A program made the translations under genes and the position numbers. The notes below the pieces were generated by a model. It had not been told where the DNA came from. It was given only the letters and a program-made list of their open reading frames with translations, and made no database searches. A DNA stretch of 62,006 nucleotides from Kiloniellaceae bacterium (GTDB taxonomy: Bacteria; Pseudomonadota; Alphaproteobacteria; Kiloniellales; J153): positions 1-62,006 of the forward strand of contig JAJFGO010000012.1 of the NCBI GenBank assembly GCA_021776095.1, in the 5' to 3' direction. Of this stretch, positions 8,382 through 17,344 are shown one piece after another; the first letter of the stretch is position 1; each line of letters starts with the position of its first letter.

Positions 8382-9539
8382 ATGTCGAAAAACGACGCCA
8401 AAACTGCCGACATTGGCTCGGAAAAGGGGCTCAAGCGCCGGGACTTCATCAAGAAGGCAACAACCACGACCCTTGCCGCGACCGCCGTCGCGGCGTCGAG
8501 CTTCCCCAAGCCATCGCTATCGCAAGGCCGCATGAAATGGCGCATGCAAACCACCTGGCCGAAGAATTTCCCCGGCCTCGGCACCGGTGCGAACAAGCTG
8601 GCGGAGTTTATCGGCAGGGCCTCGGACGGGAAACTGACGGTCGAAGTTTTCGGCGGCGGCGAGATCGTGCCGGCCTTCGAGACCATGGATGCGGTCTCCA
8701 GCGGCACTATCGAAATGGGTCATGGCGCGCCTTACTATTGGAAGGGCAAGGTGGCGGCGACCCAATTCATCGCCTCGATCCCCTTCGGCTTGAACGCACT
8801 GGAGCAGAATTCCTGGCTTCAGTTCGGCGGCGGCCAGGAACTGGCGGACAAGGTTTACCTTGAACTGGGCTGCAAGTTCTTCGCTTCGGGCAATACTGGA
8901 GTTCAGGGCGGCGGCTGGTTCAACAAGGAGATCAACTCGCTGGAGGACTACAAGGGCCTGAAGATGCGCATTCCGGGCCTGGGCGGCGAGGTCGTGAAGG
9001 CGGCCGGCGGCAACGTGGTCAACCTGCCGGGCGGCGAAATTCCACCGGCCTTGTCGTCGGGCGCGATCGATGCGACCGAGTGGGTCGGTCCTTACAATGA
9101 CCTGGCATTCGGCCTCTACAAGAGCGCCAAGTTCTATTACTTCCCCGGATGGCACGAGCCCGCGACGTTGCTCGACAACTTCATTAACCTGAAGGCCTGG
9201 GACGGGCTGTCAGACGATTTGAAGGCCATCATCGAGACGGCGAATTCCTATGCGAACTCATATGTGATCAACGAGTTCGTGGCCAACAACAACGCTTCGC
9301 TCGATACCTTGGTGAACAAGCACGGCGTCGTGGTCAAGAAGTTCCCCGATCCCGTGCTCGACGGTCTTGGGGCGTTGGCGGGCAAGGTCATCGGCGACCT
9401 GGCGGCGGCCGATCCCTTGAGCAAGGAGGTGCTGGTCAGCATCGCCAAGTTCCGCAAGCAGTCGATCGCCTATGCGAAGTTCTCGGAGCAGGCTTTCTAT
9501 AACGCTCGTGGCCTGCCGTTCAAATGGGTCGACCTCTAG
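8382..9539 (+). CDS. TRAP transporter substrate-binding protein (DctP/TakP-like)
   Basis: A 385-residue periplasmic binding protein with a twin-arginine signal: KRRDFIKK at residues 18–25 followed by an Ala-rich hydrophobic stretch ending near residue 47. The mature part begins KWRMQTTWPKNFPG and contains GLKMRIPGLGGEV and ATEWVGPYNDL, typical of DctP proteins related to TakP, which bind 2-oxo acids. The ligand is therefore probably a monocarboxylate or 2-oxo acid (inference). No small (DctQ) or large (DctM) membrane subunit is adjacent, so it is an orphan in this window. The gene has a good GGAGG site upstream and is closed by a strong terminator at 9548. Confidence 0.9.
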   Translation: MSKNDAKTADIGSEKGLKRRDFIKKATTTTLAATAVAASSFPKPSLSQGRMKWRMQTTWPKNFPGLGTGANKLAEFIGRASDGKLTVEVFGGGEIVPAFETMDAVSSGTIEMGHGAPYYWKGKVAATQFIASIPFGLNALEQNSWLQFGGGQELADKVYLELGCKFFASGNTGVQGGGWFNKEINSLEDYKGLKMRIPGLGGEVVKAAGGNVVNLPGGEIPPALSSGAIDATEWVGPYNDLAFGLYKSAKFYYFPGWHEPATLLDNFINLKAWDGLSDDLKAIIETANSYANSYVINEFVANNNASLDTLVNKHGVVVKKFPDPVLDGLGALAGKVIGDLAAADPLSKEVLVSIAKFRKQSIAYAKFSEQAFYNARGLPFKWVDL

Positions 9540-9547
9540 ATCGAGAT

Positions 9548-9580
9548 TGGGTCGGGCTGTTTCAACCCGACCCACTTTTC
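9548..9580 (+). terminator. Intrinsic terminator of the TRAP binding protein gene
   Basis: A perfect 9-bp GC-rich stem (TGGGTCGGG with CCCGACCCA) around a 9-base loop is followed by CTTTTCTC. It begins 9 bp after the stop codon. Confidence 0.8.
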
Positions 9581-9659
9581 TCGTTCCGGTTCATGGTATT
9601 GGGTGAGCTTCTTCTAAGGCGGTATTAGGCGCATCTTAGGTCCATGGTTCGACCTATGG

Positions 9660-9707
9660 CGGAATTTAGCGGGGCACGGGAGAACACGCCCCGGCCCCGC
9701 TATTCCG
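9660..9707. other. Long imperfect hairpin upstream of the methyltransferase pair
   Basis: CGGAATTTAGCGGGG (9660–9674) pairs with CCCCGCTATTCCG (9695–9707), interrupted only by two extra T residues on the left arm. No T-run follows on either side, so it is not a standard terminator. It lies about 125 bp before the SABATH methyltransferase start and could be a leader-RNA structure or a protein-binding site. The rest of 9581–9832 shows nothing else. Confidence 0.5.
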
Positions 9708-9832
9708 TCATTCGGATACTACGCGCCCGGCTTCCAACCTGCACTCAAATACGTTCCGCCCAAACATAGGCCGGCCTGGACCTGGATCTATTCTCAACCG
9801 CCGATCGCGGACCTCTTACAAAGCTCAGAACC

Positions 9833-10948
9833 ATGACCCAGCCCAGCGACGCCAGTACGACGATTTCCATGAAGAGCGGTGGCTATTACAGCACCCGCAC
9901 CAAGGGGGCGAAGGATGTCATCGACAAAGCGACACCGCTGGTCCTGAACGCGCTGGAGGCGCTTGACCTGGGCGGCGAGCCGGCACGGCCAGTGGGTTTG
10001 GCCGATTTCGGTGCGGCCGACGGCGGAACCTCCATGGAGATGATCGGCCGCGTCGTTGCGGCCCTGCACGCAAAAGCGCTGGGCCGGCCCGTTGTGTTGA
10101 CCTATAGCGATTTGCCGAACAACGATTTTTCTCAGGTTTTTCTCAATACCCAGGGCCTCGGCACGGCCGGCGAGCACCTGAAAGACATCGAGGGCCTGTT
10201 CGTGTTCGGCTCCGGCACCTCGTTCTATCGCCAAATCCTGCCGCCGGGCAGCTTGGACCTGGGGTTTTCCGCGACCGCCATGCATTGGATCACCGGGGCG
10301 CCATGCCCGATCAGCGATCATGTGCACGCCGTCGGCGCGAAAGGCGCGGAGTTAGCCGCCTTCACCGAGCGTGGCATGTTGGACTGGGCCACCATCCTGC
10401 GTCATCGCGCCCACGAGTTGGTCCCGGGCGGGCGTCTTGTACTGGTCAATTTCTGCATCGACGAGGACGGCCGCTATTTGGGCAACACCGGCGGGGCCAA
10501 TATGTTCGATACCTTCAACATGCTGTGGCAGCGCCTGCGCGACCGCGGCACGATCACAGCCGAAGAATACCGCGACACCAATTTCCCGCAGTTCTACAAG
10601 ACGGTCGAACAGTTCCGCGCACCACTGGACGATGCTGACGGCCCGCTGCGCGGCATGGGCTTGTCGCTGGAGCACATCGAAACCCAGATTGTCCCCTGCC
10701 CTTACAAGGCGGACTACTTGACGAGCGGCGACCTGGACGCCTTCGCGCCCGCTTTGGTCGGGACCTTGCGCTCTTGGAGCGAGACCGTATTCATGAACGG
10801 CCTGAACCCCGCACGCGCCTTGGCCGAACGCCGGAAAATCGTCGATGCCTTTTATGCCAGCTACGAGGACGAAATCCGCGTGGCGCCTGACGCGCACGCC
10901 ATGGACTACGTTCATGCCTATATGACGGTCGTAAAGGCCGCAGCCTAA
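9833..10948 (+). CDS. SABATH-type SAM-dependent carboxyl methyltransferase
   Basis: A 371-residue methyltransferase of the SABATH family, best known from plant enzymes that methylate the carboxyl groups of salicylate, jasmonate or indole-acetate. Visible signatures are the N-terminal GGYYSTRTKGAKD segment, the SAM loop LADFGAADGGTSM, the SDLPNNDFSQVF motif that is almost diagnostic of the family, and FSATAMHWIT after it. Length matches plant members. The natural substrate here is unknown. A second methyltransferase follows after 4 bp and is probably co-translated. Bacterial SABATH proteins are known but uncommon. The AfsR-like regulator facing the pair may control it (inference). Confidence 0.85.
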   Translation: MTQPSDASTTISMKSGGYYSTRTKGAKDVIDKATPLVLNALEALDLGGEPARPVGLADFGAADGGTSMEMIGRVVAALHAKALGRPVVLTYSDLPNNDFSQVFLNTQGLGTAGEHLKDIEGLFVFGSGTSFYRQILPPGSLDLGFSATAMHWITGAPCPISDHVHAVGAKGAELAAFTERGMLDWATILRHRAHELVPGGRLVLVNFCIDEDGRYLGNTGGANMFDTFNMLWQRLRDRGTITAEEYRDTNFPQFYKTVEQFRAPLDDADGPLRGMGLSLEHIETQIVPCPYKADYLTSGDLDAFAPALVGTLRSWSETVFMNGLNPARALAERRKIVDAFYASYEDEIRVAPDAHAMDYVHAYMTVVKAAA

Positions 10949-10952
10949 CGCA

Positions 10953-11648
10953 GTGACGGAGCGGCACAAAGAGCTTTCCGACTCTTGGATCGAGAACGCC
11001 GACCACTGGGTTCGGGCCGTACGCGACGGTCAGATCCCGAGCCGCAGGGCCGGAACCGATCAGGCCATCCTGGATGCGATTTCACGAGTCGTTGGCGAGC
11101 GAGACCCGGTAAAGCTGCTCGACATCGGCTGTGGAGAGGGTTGGCTGCTACGGCGCGTCGCCGAAATCCCGGGACTTCAGGGAGTCGGCATCGACGCCTC
11201 CACACCACTCATCGAGGCCGCCCGCCAAGCGGACCCCGTGAATCGGTACGAAGTGGTTTCCTACGCCGAATTGATTGAGGGGGCCGATTCCCTGGGCGAC
11301 GGGTTCGATGTCATCGCCTTCAACTTCGCGCTGTTGGCGGACGATTCGCTCGGCGTACTCAATGCCGCACGAGGGCGCCTGACCGGCGGCGGCACGATCA
11401 TCATTCAAACCCTGCATCCCGAGGTTGGCACACTCAGCGGCGAAACGCGCGATGGCTGGCGGATCGAGGATTTTATGGCTTTCGAGGACCAGGGTTGGAC
11501 GCCCATGCCCTGGTACTTCCGGACACTGGAGTCCTGGCACAAAGTCGTTCGAGAAGCGGGCCTAACCCTTCGAGAGCTGATCGAGCCGACCGCTGGGCCG
11601 GGTCAGGCACCTATGTCCCTGCTCATGGTCTGCGAGTCTGAGTCCTAG
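10953..11648 (+). CDS. Class I SAM-dependent methyltransferase
   Basis: A 231-residue Rossmann-fold methyltransferase. The SAM-binding motif I is LLDIGCGEGWLL near residue 50, motif II is the acidic GVGIDAS, and the motif IV region is VIAFNFALLAD. The protein starts with a GTG codon four bases after the SABATH stop, so the pair is one transcription unit. The C-terminal part (MPWYFRTLESW) resembles methyltransferases acting on small molecules, but the substrate is not identifiable. The stop overlaps the end of the convergent regulator gene by four bases. Confidence 0.82.
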   Translation: MTERHKELSDSWIENADHWVRAVRDGQIPSRRAGTDQAILDAISRVVGERDPVKLLDIGCGEGWLLRRVAEIPGLQGVGIDASTPLIEAARQADPVNRYEVVSYAELIEGADSLGDGFDVIAFNFALLADDSLGVLNAARGRLTGGGTIIIQTLHPEVGTLSGETRDGWRIEDFMAFEDQGWTPMPWYFRTLESWHKVVREAGLTLRELIEPTAGPGQAPMSLLMVCESES

Positions 11649-14600
11649 CGCGGTGAAATTGTCAGGGCAGCCGGCGCCGCCATCCGGCTTTCCCCCAGGC
11701 CCCAACTCGCGAAATGGGTCGACACGCCCAAAGCGCCGCACGTGGCGGTTTCCTGATACCGGACCCAATCGACGCCCGAATCCGTGGATCGCGCGTTTCG
11801 GGCGCGCCGGCCCCGAGGGTGCATGGCAAGGGTGAACGCGCCCGCCAAGGCGCGCAGGACGGGCGGGCGGGTCCAGGCCTGCCCATGGGACAAGCGCCAA
11901 GCCTGCAAGGATTGCCGCAAGGCGGCCTGGGAATCGCCGCGGCGCCGGCCAAGTTCCGACACGCCGGCATGGAACAAGGGCAGGTAAGGCAACGTCGCGA
12001 GATCGGCCGCCATCGCGATAACTTGCTCCAAATCTGCACGGGCCGCGTCCAGATACCCAAGTGCCAGATTTGCCTGGCCACGCAACCCCCGAACGACACA
12101 AGTCCGAATCAGATCGCCGTCCTCCTTGGCCAAAGACAGCGCGCGGTCCAATGCGGCGCGGGCCTCGGCCACGTTCCCCAACCAGGTCCGCGTCATACCC
12201 TCGATCTGTAACAATGCCGCTTCCGCTCTTGGATCGCGGTGCTTGGCAACCGCCTTGTGTGCGGTGGCAATGGCGTCGTCGGCCGCCCGGTCATCGCCGA
12301 TCAATCCTGCCATCATCGCTTGCGCGGCCGCGATTTCCCCAAGCTCGGACCAGGCCCCGAGTTTGCGCGCGCGTCGAGCCCCAGCTTCCAGGCTCGCAAC
12401 CAAGCGGCCCTTGGCCGGACCGTGGAGGTGCAGGCGAAACAGCAAGCGCTCGGCTAAGCACCAAGGCCCGGCCATGCCGCCATGGCGCGACGAAACGCGT
12501 AGCGCACGGCGCGCATAGCGCAGTGCTTCATCATCCTCGCCGGCGACGCTCAGGGCGCGGGACAAGGTGTGGAATAGAGCAATGGCATTGCGTGGACAGC
12601 CGTCGATCGGCCGGCGTCGTTCGAGCCCGCGAAGCTCAACCAACGCGGTGGCCGGATCGGCGTCGGCTTTCGCGATCGCCGCGCGCAAAGTGCCCACGCG
12701 CCAGAGCATCGCCTCAAACCACACGCCGGGCGACTGCTCACGCAAGACAACCTCAAGATCCGTCAAAGACTTGGATATGCCGCGCCGCGCACCGCGCGCG
12801 AAAGCCTGTTCCAAGTCGAGCATGCAGTACTCGGCCGCAGCCAAAGGCCGGCCTGCCACCTGACAATGATAGGCCAGAGCCCGGCAGTGCGGCGCCAAAT
12901 CCCCCGCATATACCTGTTGAAACGCGGCCGCGATCGCGGCGTGCATGGCCCGACGTCGGGGCTCCGGCAAATCGTCCCGTACCGCCTTGCGAAACCATGG
13001 GCGGACAAAGTCGAGAGACTCCGCCTGTCTTCGCATCACGCCTACGGCGACCGGCGCCTCCAATACCTCGACCGCGCGCGACGATGCGATGCCAGCCGCC
13101 CGGGCGCAAACGGCGAACTCGATTGGGGCTCGCATCAAGCTCGCGTAATGGATCAGCGCCCGCGCCGGCGGCGGGAAGCGGGCCAGGTCGTCGTGAGCAC
13201 TGTGAAGCAGATTCAGCGGCAGACCGGGCGGCTGCGCGCGAGCCGTGCTGTCGAGGCCAGCCAGCAGGACCTGCGGGTTGCCTCCGGCCAAGGCCAGAAT
13301 GCGCCGCCGACGGCGATCGCTAAGCTCCTCCGCGCCGCTTTCAGCCAAGGTGCGCTCGATCAAAGCCAGGGAATCAGCATGAGACAGCGGCGGCATGTCC
13401 AATTGCCGAACCAGGCGCGCTCTTTCCAAATCGCGCAGGACACCCGCGATTTGAGTCGGCGCCCGTGCTCGGCTTGAGCGCATGGCGATGACAAAAAGCA
13501 CCGGCGCCTTGCCCAGGCTATGTAGAGCCCGGTTCAAAAGGCGGAGACTCGGACCGTCGGACCACTGCACATCTTCCAAGATAATCGCCACAGGGCCGAT
13601 TGCGGCGGCTTCGCGCCACGTCGCCAGAATTTTGTCGAAAGTTTCGGACCAATTGCCGCCCGCAGGGCGTTGCGTCATGTCGGCCGCATGAGGCGGCGAT
13701 TGGTGGGGTACGAGGCCTTCGCGCAGCCGGTAAGGCGATGGTGGATCTGCGGCTTCGATCTCGGTGCGGAGAACCTCCTCGATTTGGCCCCACAGCCCCA
13801 GGGGCAGTAAGCGTTCGGCCCGGCGTACCGCAACCCGGTAGACCGGAGCGCCGCACCGCGCCAAGCGGGCCGCGAAAACATCCAAGAGATGGGTCTTGCC
13901 GATCCCCGCCTCGCCGCGCAAGTCAACCAGGTGGGCGCCCCTGTCATCGAGCGCATGAAACGCCTCAAGCAAGGCGCCCAGCACTCTCTCGCGTCCAATC
14001 GGCGGAGTATCTGGGTTCAGAACGTCGGCACAGGTAGGACTGCGCCCGGATAAAGGAACGAAGGCCCGTACGGCCATCTCCGCACAAACACGCTGAAACA
14101 GCGCCTCCGTCACTTCATCTGGACCGACGTCGAGCTCCCTGAGCAAGATCGCCCGGCAGGCCCGGTATTGGGTCAGCGCCGCGCCACCCTGGCCGTTCGC
14201 CACATACAACGACATAAGGTCGCGATGCACCGCCTCTTGGCAGGGGTCGAGGTCCAGAGCGCGCTTGGCGGTTTCGATGGCAGCGCCAAGTTCGCCGGCC
14301 TCGCGGTGACGCGCGAACAAGGTCTGCAGGCAATTTAGGGCGGTGATCTGAAACCGGATCCTCCGGTCCTGCAACCAGTCTTCGAAAACCGGCGCGTCCA
14401 GCGCCGGGCCCGGCAGAAACTCGCCCCGATACAGGTCCGCGGCATGCAGCAAGGCCGAGTTGCTTCCCGTGGCCGCCAGGGAGTCGAAGGTCTGAACATC
14501 GATGGTGAGGTCCTGGTCGCATAGCGCGACGTCGAGGCCCTCAATCTGCAAAATCCGCAGGTCGTGCGCGCTGAGCACTTGCGACAATTTCAGCAAGACT

Positions 14601-14806
14601 TGGCGAAGGTTTTGCCGGGATTTGCGGCTGTCGCTATCGCTCCACAAGAGCAGCGCCAAGTGTTCGCGCGATGCCCTAAGCCCTTGAGTGCAGGCCAGGT
14701 AAGCGAGCAAGGCCCGGCCCTTGGCCGTTCGAACGACGATCCCACGACCTTCCGCGGTCTCGAGCCGAAACCCACCGAGGAGCGACAATCTTGCGGAGAG
14801 CGGCAT
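11645..14806 (-). CDS. SARP/AfsR-like regulator: BTAD, AAA ATPase and TPR-like repeats
   Basis: A 1053-residue signal-integrating transcription regulator. Residues 1–90 form an OmpR-like winged helix (LSLLGGFRLETAEG at the start), and about 95–245 a bacterial transcriptional activation domain with TPR-like helices. A STAND/AAA-type ATPase follows at about 270–520, with Walker A GEAGIGKTH and Walker B VAIILEDVQW. The remaining roughly 500 residues are Ala/Leu-rich helices like the TPR sensor of AfsR and MalT relatives. Such proteins usually activate adjacent pathways on binding an unknown ligand. It ends four bases inside the preceding methyltransferase gene and is convergent with it. The last 60 residues are unlike the rest and may be an extension. 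Confidence 0.83.
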   Translation of the reverse strand: MPLSARLSLLGGFRLETAEGRGIVVRTAKGRALLAYLACTQGLRASREHLALLLWSDSDSRKSRQNLRQVLLKLSQVLSAHDLRILQIEGLDVALCDQDLTIDVQTFDSLAATGSNSALLHAADLYRGEFLPGPALDAPVFEDWLQDRRIRFQITALNCLQTLFARHREAGELGAAIETAKRALDLDPCQEAVHRDLMSLYVANGQGGAALTQYRACRAILLRELDVGPDEVTEALFQRVCAEMAVRAFVPLSGRSPTCADVLNPDTPPIGRERVLGALLEAFHALDDRGAHLVDLRGEAGIGKTHLLDVFAARLARCGAPVYRVAVRRAERLLPLGLWGQIEEVLRTEIEAADPPSPYRLREGLVPHQSPPHAADMTQRPAGGNWSETFDKILATWREAAAIGPVAIILEDVQWSDGPSLRLLNRALHSLGKAPVLFVIAMRSSRARAPTQIAGVLRDLERARLVRQLDMPPLSHADSLALIERTLAESGAEELSDRRRRRILALAGGNPQVLLAGLDSTARAQPPGLPLNLLHSAHDDLARFPPPARALIHYASLMRAPIEFAVCARAAGIASSRAVEVLEAPVAVGVMRRQAESLDFVRPWFRKAVRDDLPEPRRRAMHAAIAAAFQQVYAGDLAPHCRALAYHCQVAGRPLAAAEYCMLDLEQAFARGARRGISKSLTDLEVVLREQSPGVWFEAMLWRVGTLRAAIAKADADPATALVELRGLERRRPIDGCPRNAIALFHTLSRALSVAGEDDEALRYARRALRVSSRHGGMAGPWCLAERLLFRLHLHGPAKGRLVASLEAGARRARKLGAWSELGEIAAAQAMMAGLIGDDRAADDAIATAHKAVAKHRDPRAEAALLQIEGMTRTWLGNVAEARAALDRALSLAKEDGDLIRTCVVRGLRGQANLALGYLDAARADLEQVIAMAADLATLPYLPLFHAGVSELGRRRGDSQAALRQSLQAWRLSHGQAWTRPPVLRALAGAFTLAMHPRGRRARNARSTDSGVDWVRYQETATCGALGVSTHFASWGLGESRMAAPAALTISPR

Positions 14807-14827
14807 GGGTCGGAGTTCCCCATCACC

Positions 14828-15784
14828 TCAATTATCGACCCGATCCTCGGGGCGGCGGCCAAGGCCACGCCGCGGATCCTCGGCCGTTATGGGTTCGGGA
14901 ACTTCCACAAACAGGATGGCATTGGCGCCGCCCCGCGCCCGAACCGGCACCGCCAGGGACCGGCGCTCATCGGCGAGCTTGACCTCCCTTGTCCGGACAG
15001 CGCCCAAAGGACCCAGTTCCACCGATCGCAAAGCTTCCGACGTCAGGAGCCTCTTTAGCACCTTGGGAAGGGCGCGGCCCGGGGCGATCTTGCCGCTGGC
15101 CTCAGGAAAGAGGTCGGCGATGGCCGCCGTGCAGGTTTCGACCCGGCCGTCGCGGCCGATCACGATCAAGCCAATGGCCCAATCGGTGAAAGCGCTGCCG
15201 GGCTCGTCGCGCGGCTTCCGCCGCACCAAGGCACGGGCACGGTCGTCGTCCCGTCGCGCAGCCGCCGCCAGGACGAGATGTTGGATCTCGCAAGGGTGAA
15301 TTGGCTTGAATTGCACGCTCAGGCGGTCGGCCGGCGGAATACGTGCGCTCAAATCCCTCGGATCGAAATCGCACTGTGCGGCGGTCAGCACGATCTGTAC
15401 TTCGGGGTCCAGGGCGCGGACCGCCTCGGCAACGTCGAGCCCCCAATAGGCAGGCGGCGCGCCGGCATCGACGAACACCGCCGTAAACGGCTGGCTATCC
15501 TCCAGGGCTCTCTGAACCGCCGCGACCGCGGCGGGACCGACGGTTTCAACCGTCAATTCGACTTCGGCCAAGCCGCCCGGACCACCGCGTATCCTGTGAA
15601 GTTCGGCCTCGAACGCCGGGCCGATGGAAGACGCGCCGGCGGATGACAGATCGGCTGGGCCGAGGACGATCCGAAAGTCCTCAATTGCCCAGTGATCCGT
15701 GTCGAATACCAACACCGGTAATGCGGAAGTCCCCAGTGCCTCGCCCCTACAAGCGTGTCGCAATGGCATACGATAACATAACAT
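14828..15784 (-). CDS. Receiver-like plus PAS-like signalling protein
   Basis: A 318-residue protein without a recognisable output domain. Residues 20–175 look like a receiver: VLVFDTDHWAIEDF at the acidic end, TAVFVDAG where the phosphoacceptor Asp should be, VLTAAQ for the Thr/Ser strand and FKPIHP for the conserved Lys. The acidic pocket is reduced (DTD rather than DD). Residues 190–300 resemble a PAS domain, beginning DWAIGLIVIGRDGRV. Its stop lies 22 bp before the SARP-like regulator start on the same strand, so the two may be co-transcribed. It could feed a signal to that regulator. The start is uncertain: ATG at 15784 or a second ATG five codons in, both near an AT-rich promoter region. 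Confidence 0.6.
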   Translation of the reverse strand: MLCYRMPLRHACRGEALGTSALPVLVFDTDHWAIEDFRIVLGPADLSSAGASSIGPAFEAELHRIRGGPGGLAEVELTVETVGPAAVAAVQRALEDSQPFTAVFVDAGAPPAYWGLDVAEAVRALDPEVQIVLTAAQCDFDPRDLSARIPPADRLSVQFKPIHPCEIQHLVLAAAARRDDDRARALVRRKPRDEPGSAFTDWAIGLIVIGRDGRVETCTAAIADLFPEASGKIAPGRALPKVLKRLLTSEALRSVELGPLGAVRTREVKLADERRSLAVPVRARGGANAILFVEVPEPITAEDPRRGLGRRPEDRVDN

Positions 15785-16102
15785 GATATGTTTTCGTCGA
15801 GTTTCTTTATGGAAACGGAAGTAAATTATCGATTCTGGACGTATAATTATTTATAATGTATAGATATTATAGTGAAATATACATATTGCTATACAATTAT
15901 ATTATTACATTACATCAGAATATAAGTTATGTTCCCAAATTCTGTGCAATTTTAATACTGATCGACCTCAGAAAGAATTTCTTGCAAAACTTACCGTTTT
16001 AGTGGAATTCGCCCTCTGCACGGACCTGCCGCAACCAAGGTACGCTTAATCATTTACCGGTAATCTTAGGCCTGATCATAGCCCGTTTTCGGCAAGGCGC
16101 TC
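15785..16102. promoter_or_regulatory. AT-rich divergent intergenic region
   Basis: This 318-bp stretch separates the receiver–PAS gene from the phosphatase operon. From about 15785 to 15960 it is far richer in A and T than the genes on both sides, with many TATA-like runs. It probably holds divergent promoters and perhaps sites for an H-NS-like silencer; no coding potential or clear operator is seen. The strong base change makes horizontal origin of one flank possible. Confidence 0.5.
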
Positions 16103-17344
16103 ATGCACGCGATTCACCCCCAAACCCCCACGGCCGCGCCGGACCGGGATCATCTCGGTGACGCCGAACGGCTCGCGCTCTATTGCCAGAACTTCGCGAT
16201 CGAGCGCGACCTGTCTGCAACCTTGAATGCGGCCCTGGAAGGCATGGTGCGAAACCTGCACGCGGAAATCGTGGAGGTGTTCCTTTGGCGCAACGATCCG
16301 GAGGGCTTCATCTTCGAATCCGCACGGGGGCGCTCGATTGCGCGCGGGCGGCAACCCGACCCGCGAGACCCCTACCTAGCACGTTGCCTTGGTGAGAAAA
16401 CGATCCTGGGCAGCCCCCAGACCGACATGATTGCGGCCGTGGCCTACGCCCCTCTACTACCCCTCGGTCGGCCGTGCGGGGTGGTGCGTTTGGTCCGTCC
16501 TCTGGGCCAAGGCGCCCTCGATTCCCGGGAGTCTGCCCTGTTCGGCGCCATGGCTAGCGCCGCTGCCCTGGCGATCGCAAACGCGCAGCTCTTAGCGACG
16601 GTCGAAGACCAGAGCGATACGACGCGCGACCTCGCCTTTGCAGCAGAAATTCAACGTCATTTGCTGCCCAGCGCCGCGGCCGGCGAATCCCCGATTTTTG
16701 GCCTCAACCGGCCGATCCGCCAAGTATCCGGCGACTTCTTCGATTTCTTCACCCTGCCAAACGGCAAGATCGCCTTCGCCCTGGGCGACGTTGCCGGCAA
16801 GGGCATGAACGCAGCCTTGCTCATGGCCAAGGCGGCCAGCCTGTACCGCTGCCTGGGCAAGACGATCTTTCACCCCGCCGAAATATTGGAACGCCTTAAT
16901 CGCGAGATCCACGAGACCGCCAGCCGGGGCATGTTCGTCACCATGGTCGCCGGCACCTACGATCCCGGGTCCGGCCGCCTGGAAATCGCCAATGCGGGGC
17001 ACGAGCCGCCGCTTCTGCGCACCATCGATCAGCGTTATGAGTCCTATCCGGCCGACGGGCCGCCCCTTGGGGTCCTGCCGGAGCTCAATCTTTCGACCCG
17101 CGAGGTCGAGATGTCCGGCGGCGAGTTTTTCATCTTCAGCGACGGCCTGACCGAGTTTCGCTATGGCCAGGGCGAGCAATTGGGCGTCGACGGTCTGATA
17201 CAGATGATTGAGGCCCTCTCGCCCATGCCGCTGGCCGTGCGCATGGAGGCCCTCCTATGCGAGTTGGACAAGGAAGGTTGGAGCATGCGGGACGACTTGA
17301 CCGTGCTGGTGATCGACGACTCATGGGTACAAAACAATGAGTGA
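16103..17344 (+). CDS. GAF–PP2C (SpoIIE/RsbU-type) serine phosphatase
   Basis: A 413-residue protein phosphatase. Residues about 30–165 form a GAF-like sensor; residues 185–410 are a SpoIIE-type PP2C domain. The metal-binding aspartates lie in VSGDFFDFF, LGDVAGKGM, FSDGLTEF and MRDDLTVLVI, in the usual order. A short coiled linker (TVEDQSDTTRD) joins them. In partner-switching systems such enzymes remove phosphate from a STAS antagonist, and here a STAS gene lies two genes downstream. The coding sequence overlaps the next gene by eight bases. It is the first gene of the seven-gene partner-switch/Mla operon. The signal sensed by the GAF domain is not apparent. Confidence 0.9.
   Translation: MHAIHPQTPTAAPDRDHLGDAERLALYCQNFAIERDLSATLNAALEGMVRNLHAEIVEVFLWRNDPEGFIFESARGRSIARGRQPDPRDPYLARCLGEKTILGSPQTDMIAAVAYAPLLPLGRPCGVVRLVRPLGQGALDSRESALFGAMASAAALAIANAQLLATVEDQSDTTRDLAFAAEIQRHLLPSAAAGESPIFGLNRPIRQVSGDFFDFFTLPNGKIAFALGDVAGKGMNAALLMAKAASLYRCLGKTIFHPAEILERLNREIHETASRGMFVTMVAGTYDPGSGRLEIANAGHEPPLLRTIDQRYESYPADGPPLGVLPELNLSTREVEMSGGEFFIFSDGLTEFRYGQGEQLGVDGLIQMIEALSPMPLAVRMEALLCELDKEGWSMRDDLTVLVIDDSWVQNNE

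Noticed and set aside
8060-8863. Plus-strand frame overlapping the transferase and TRAP genes
   Set aside because: It crosses two well-supported genes and their intergenic gap; composition is shadow-like.
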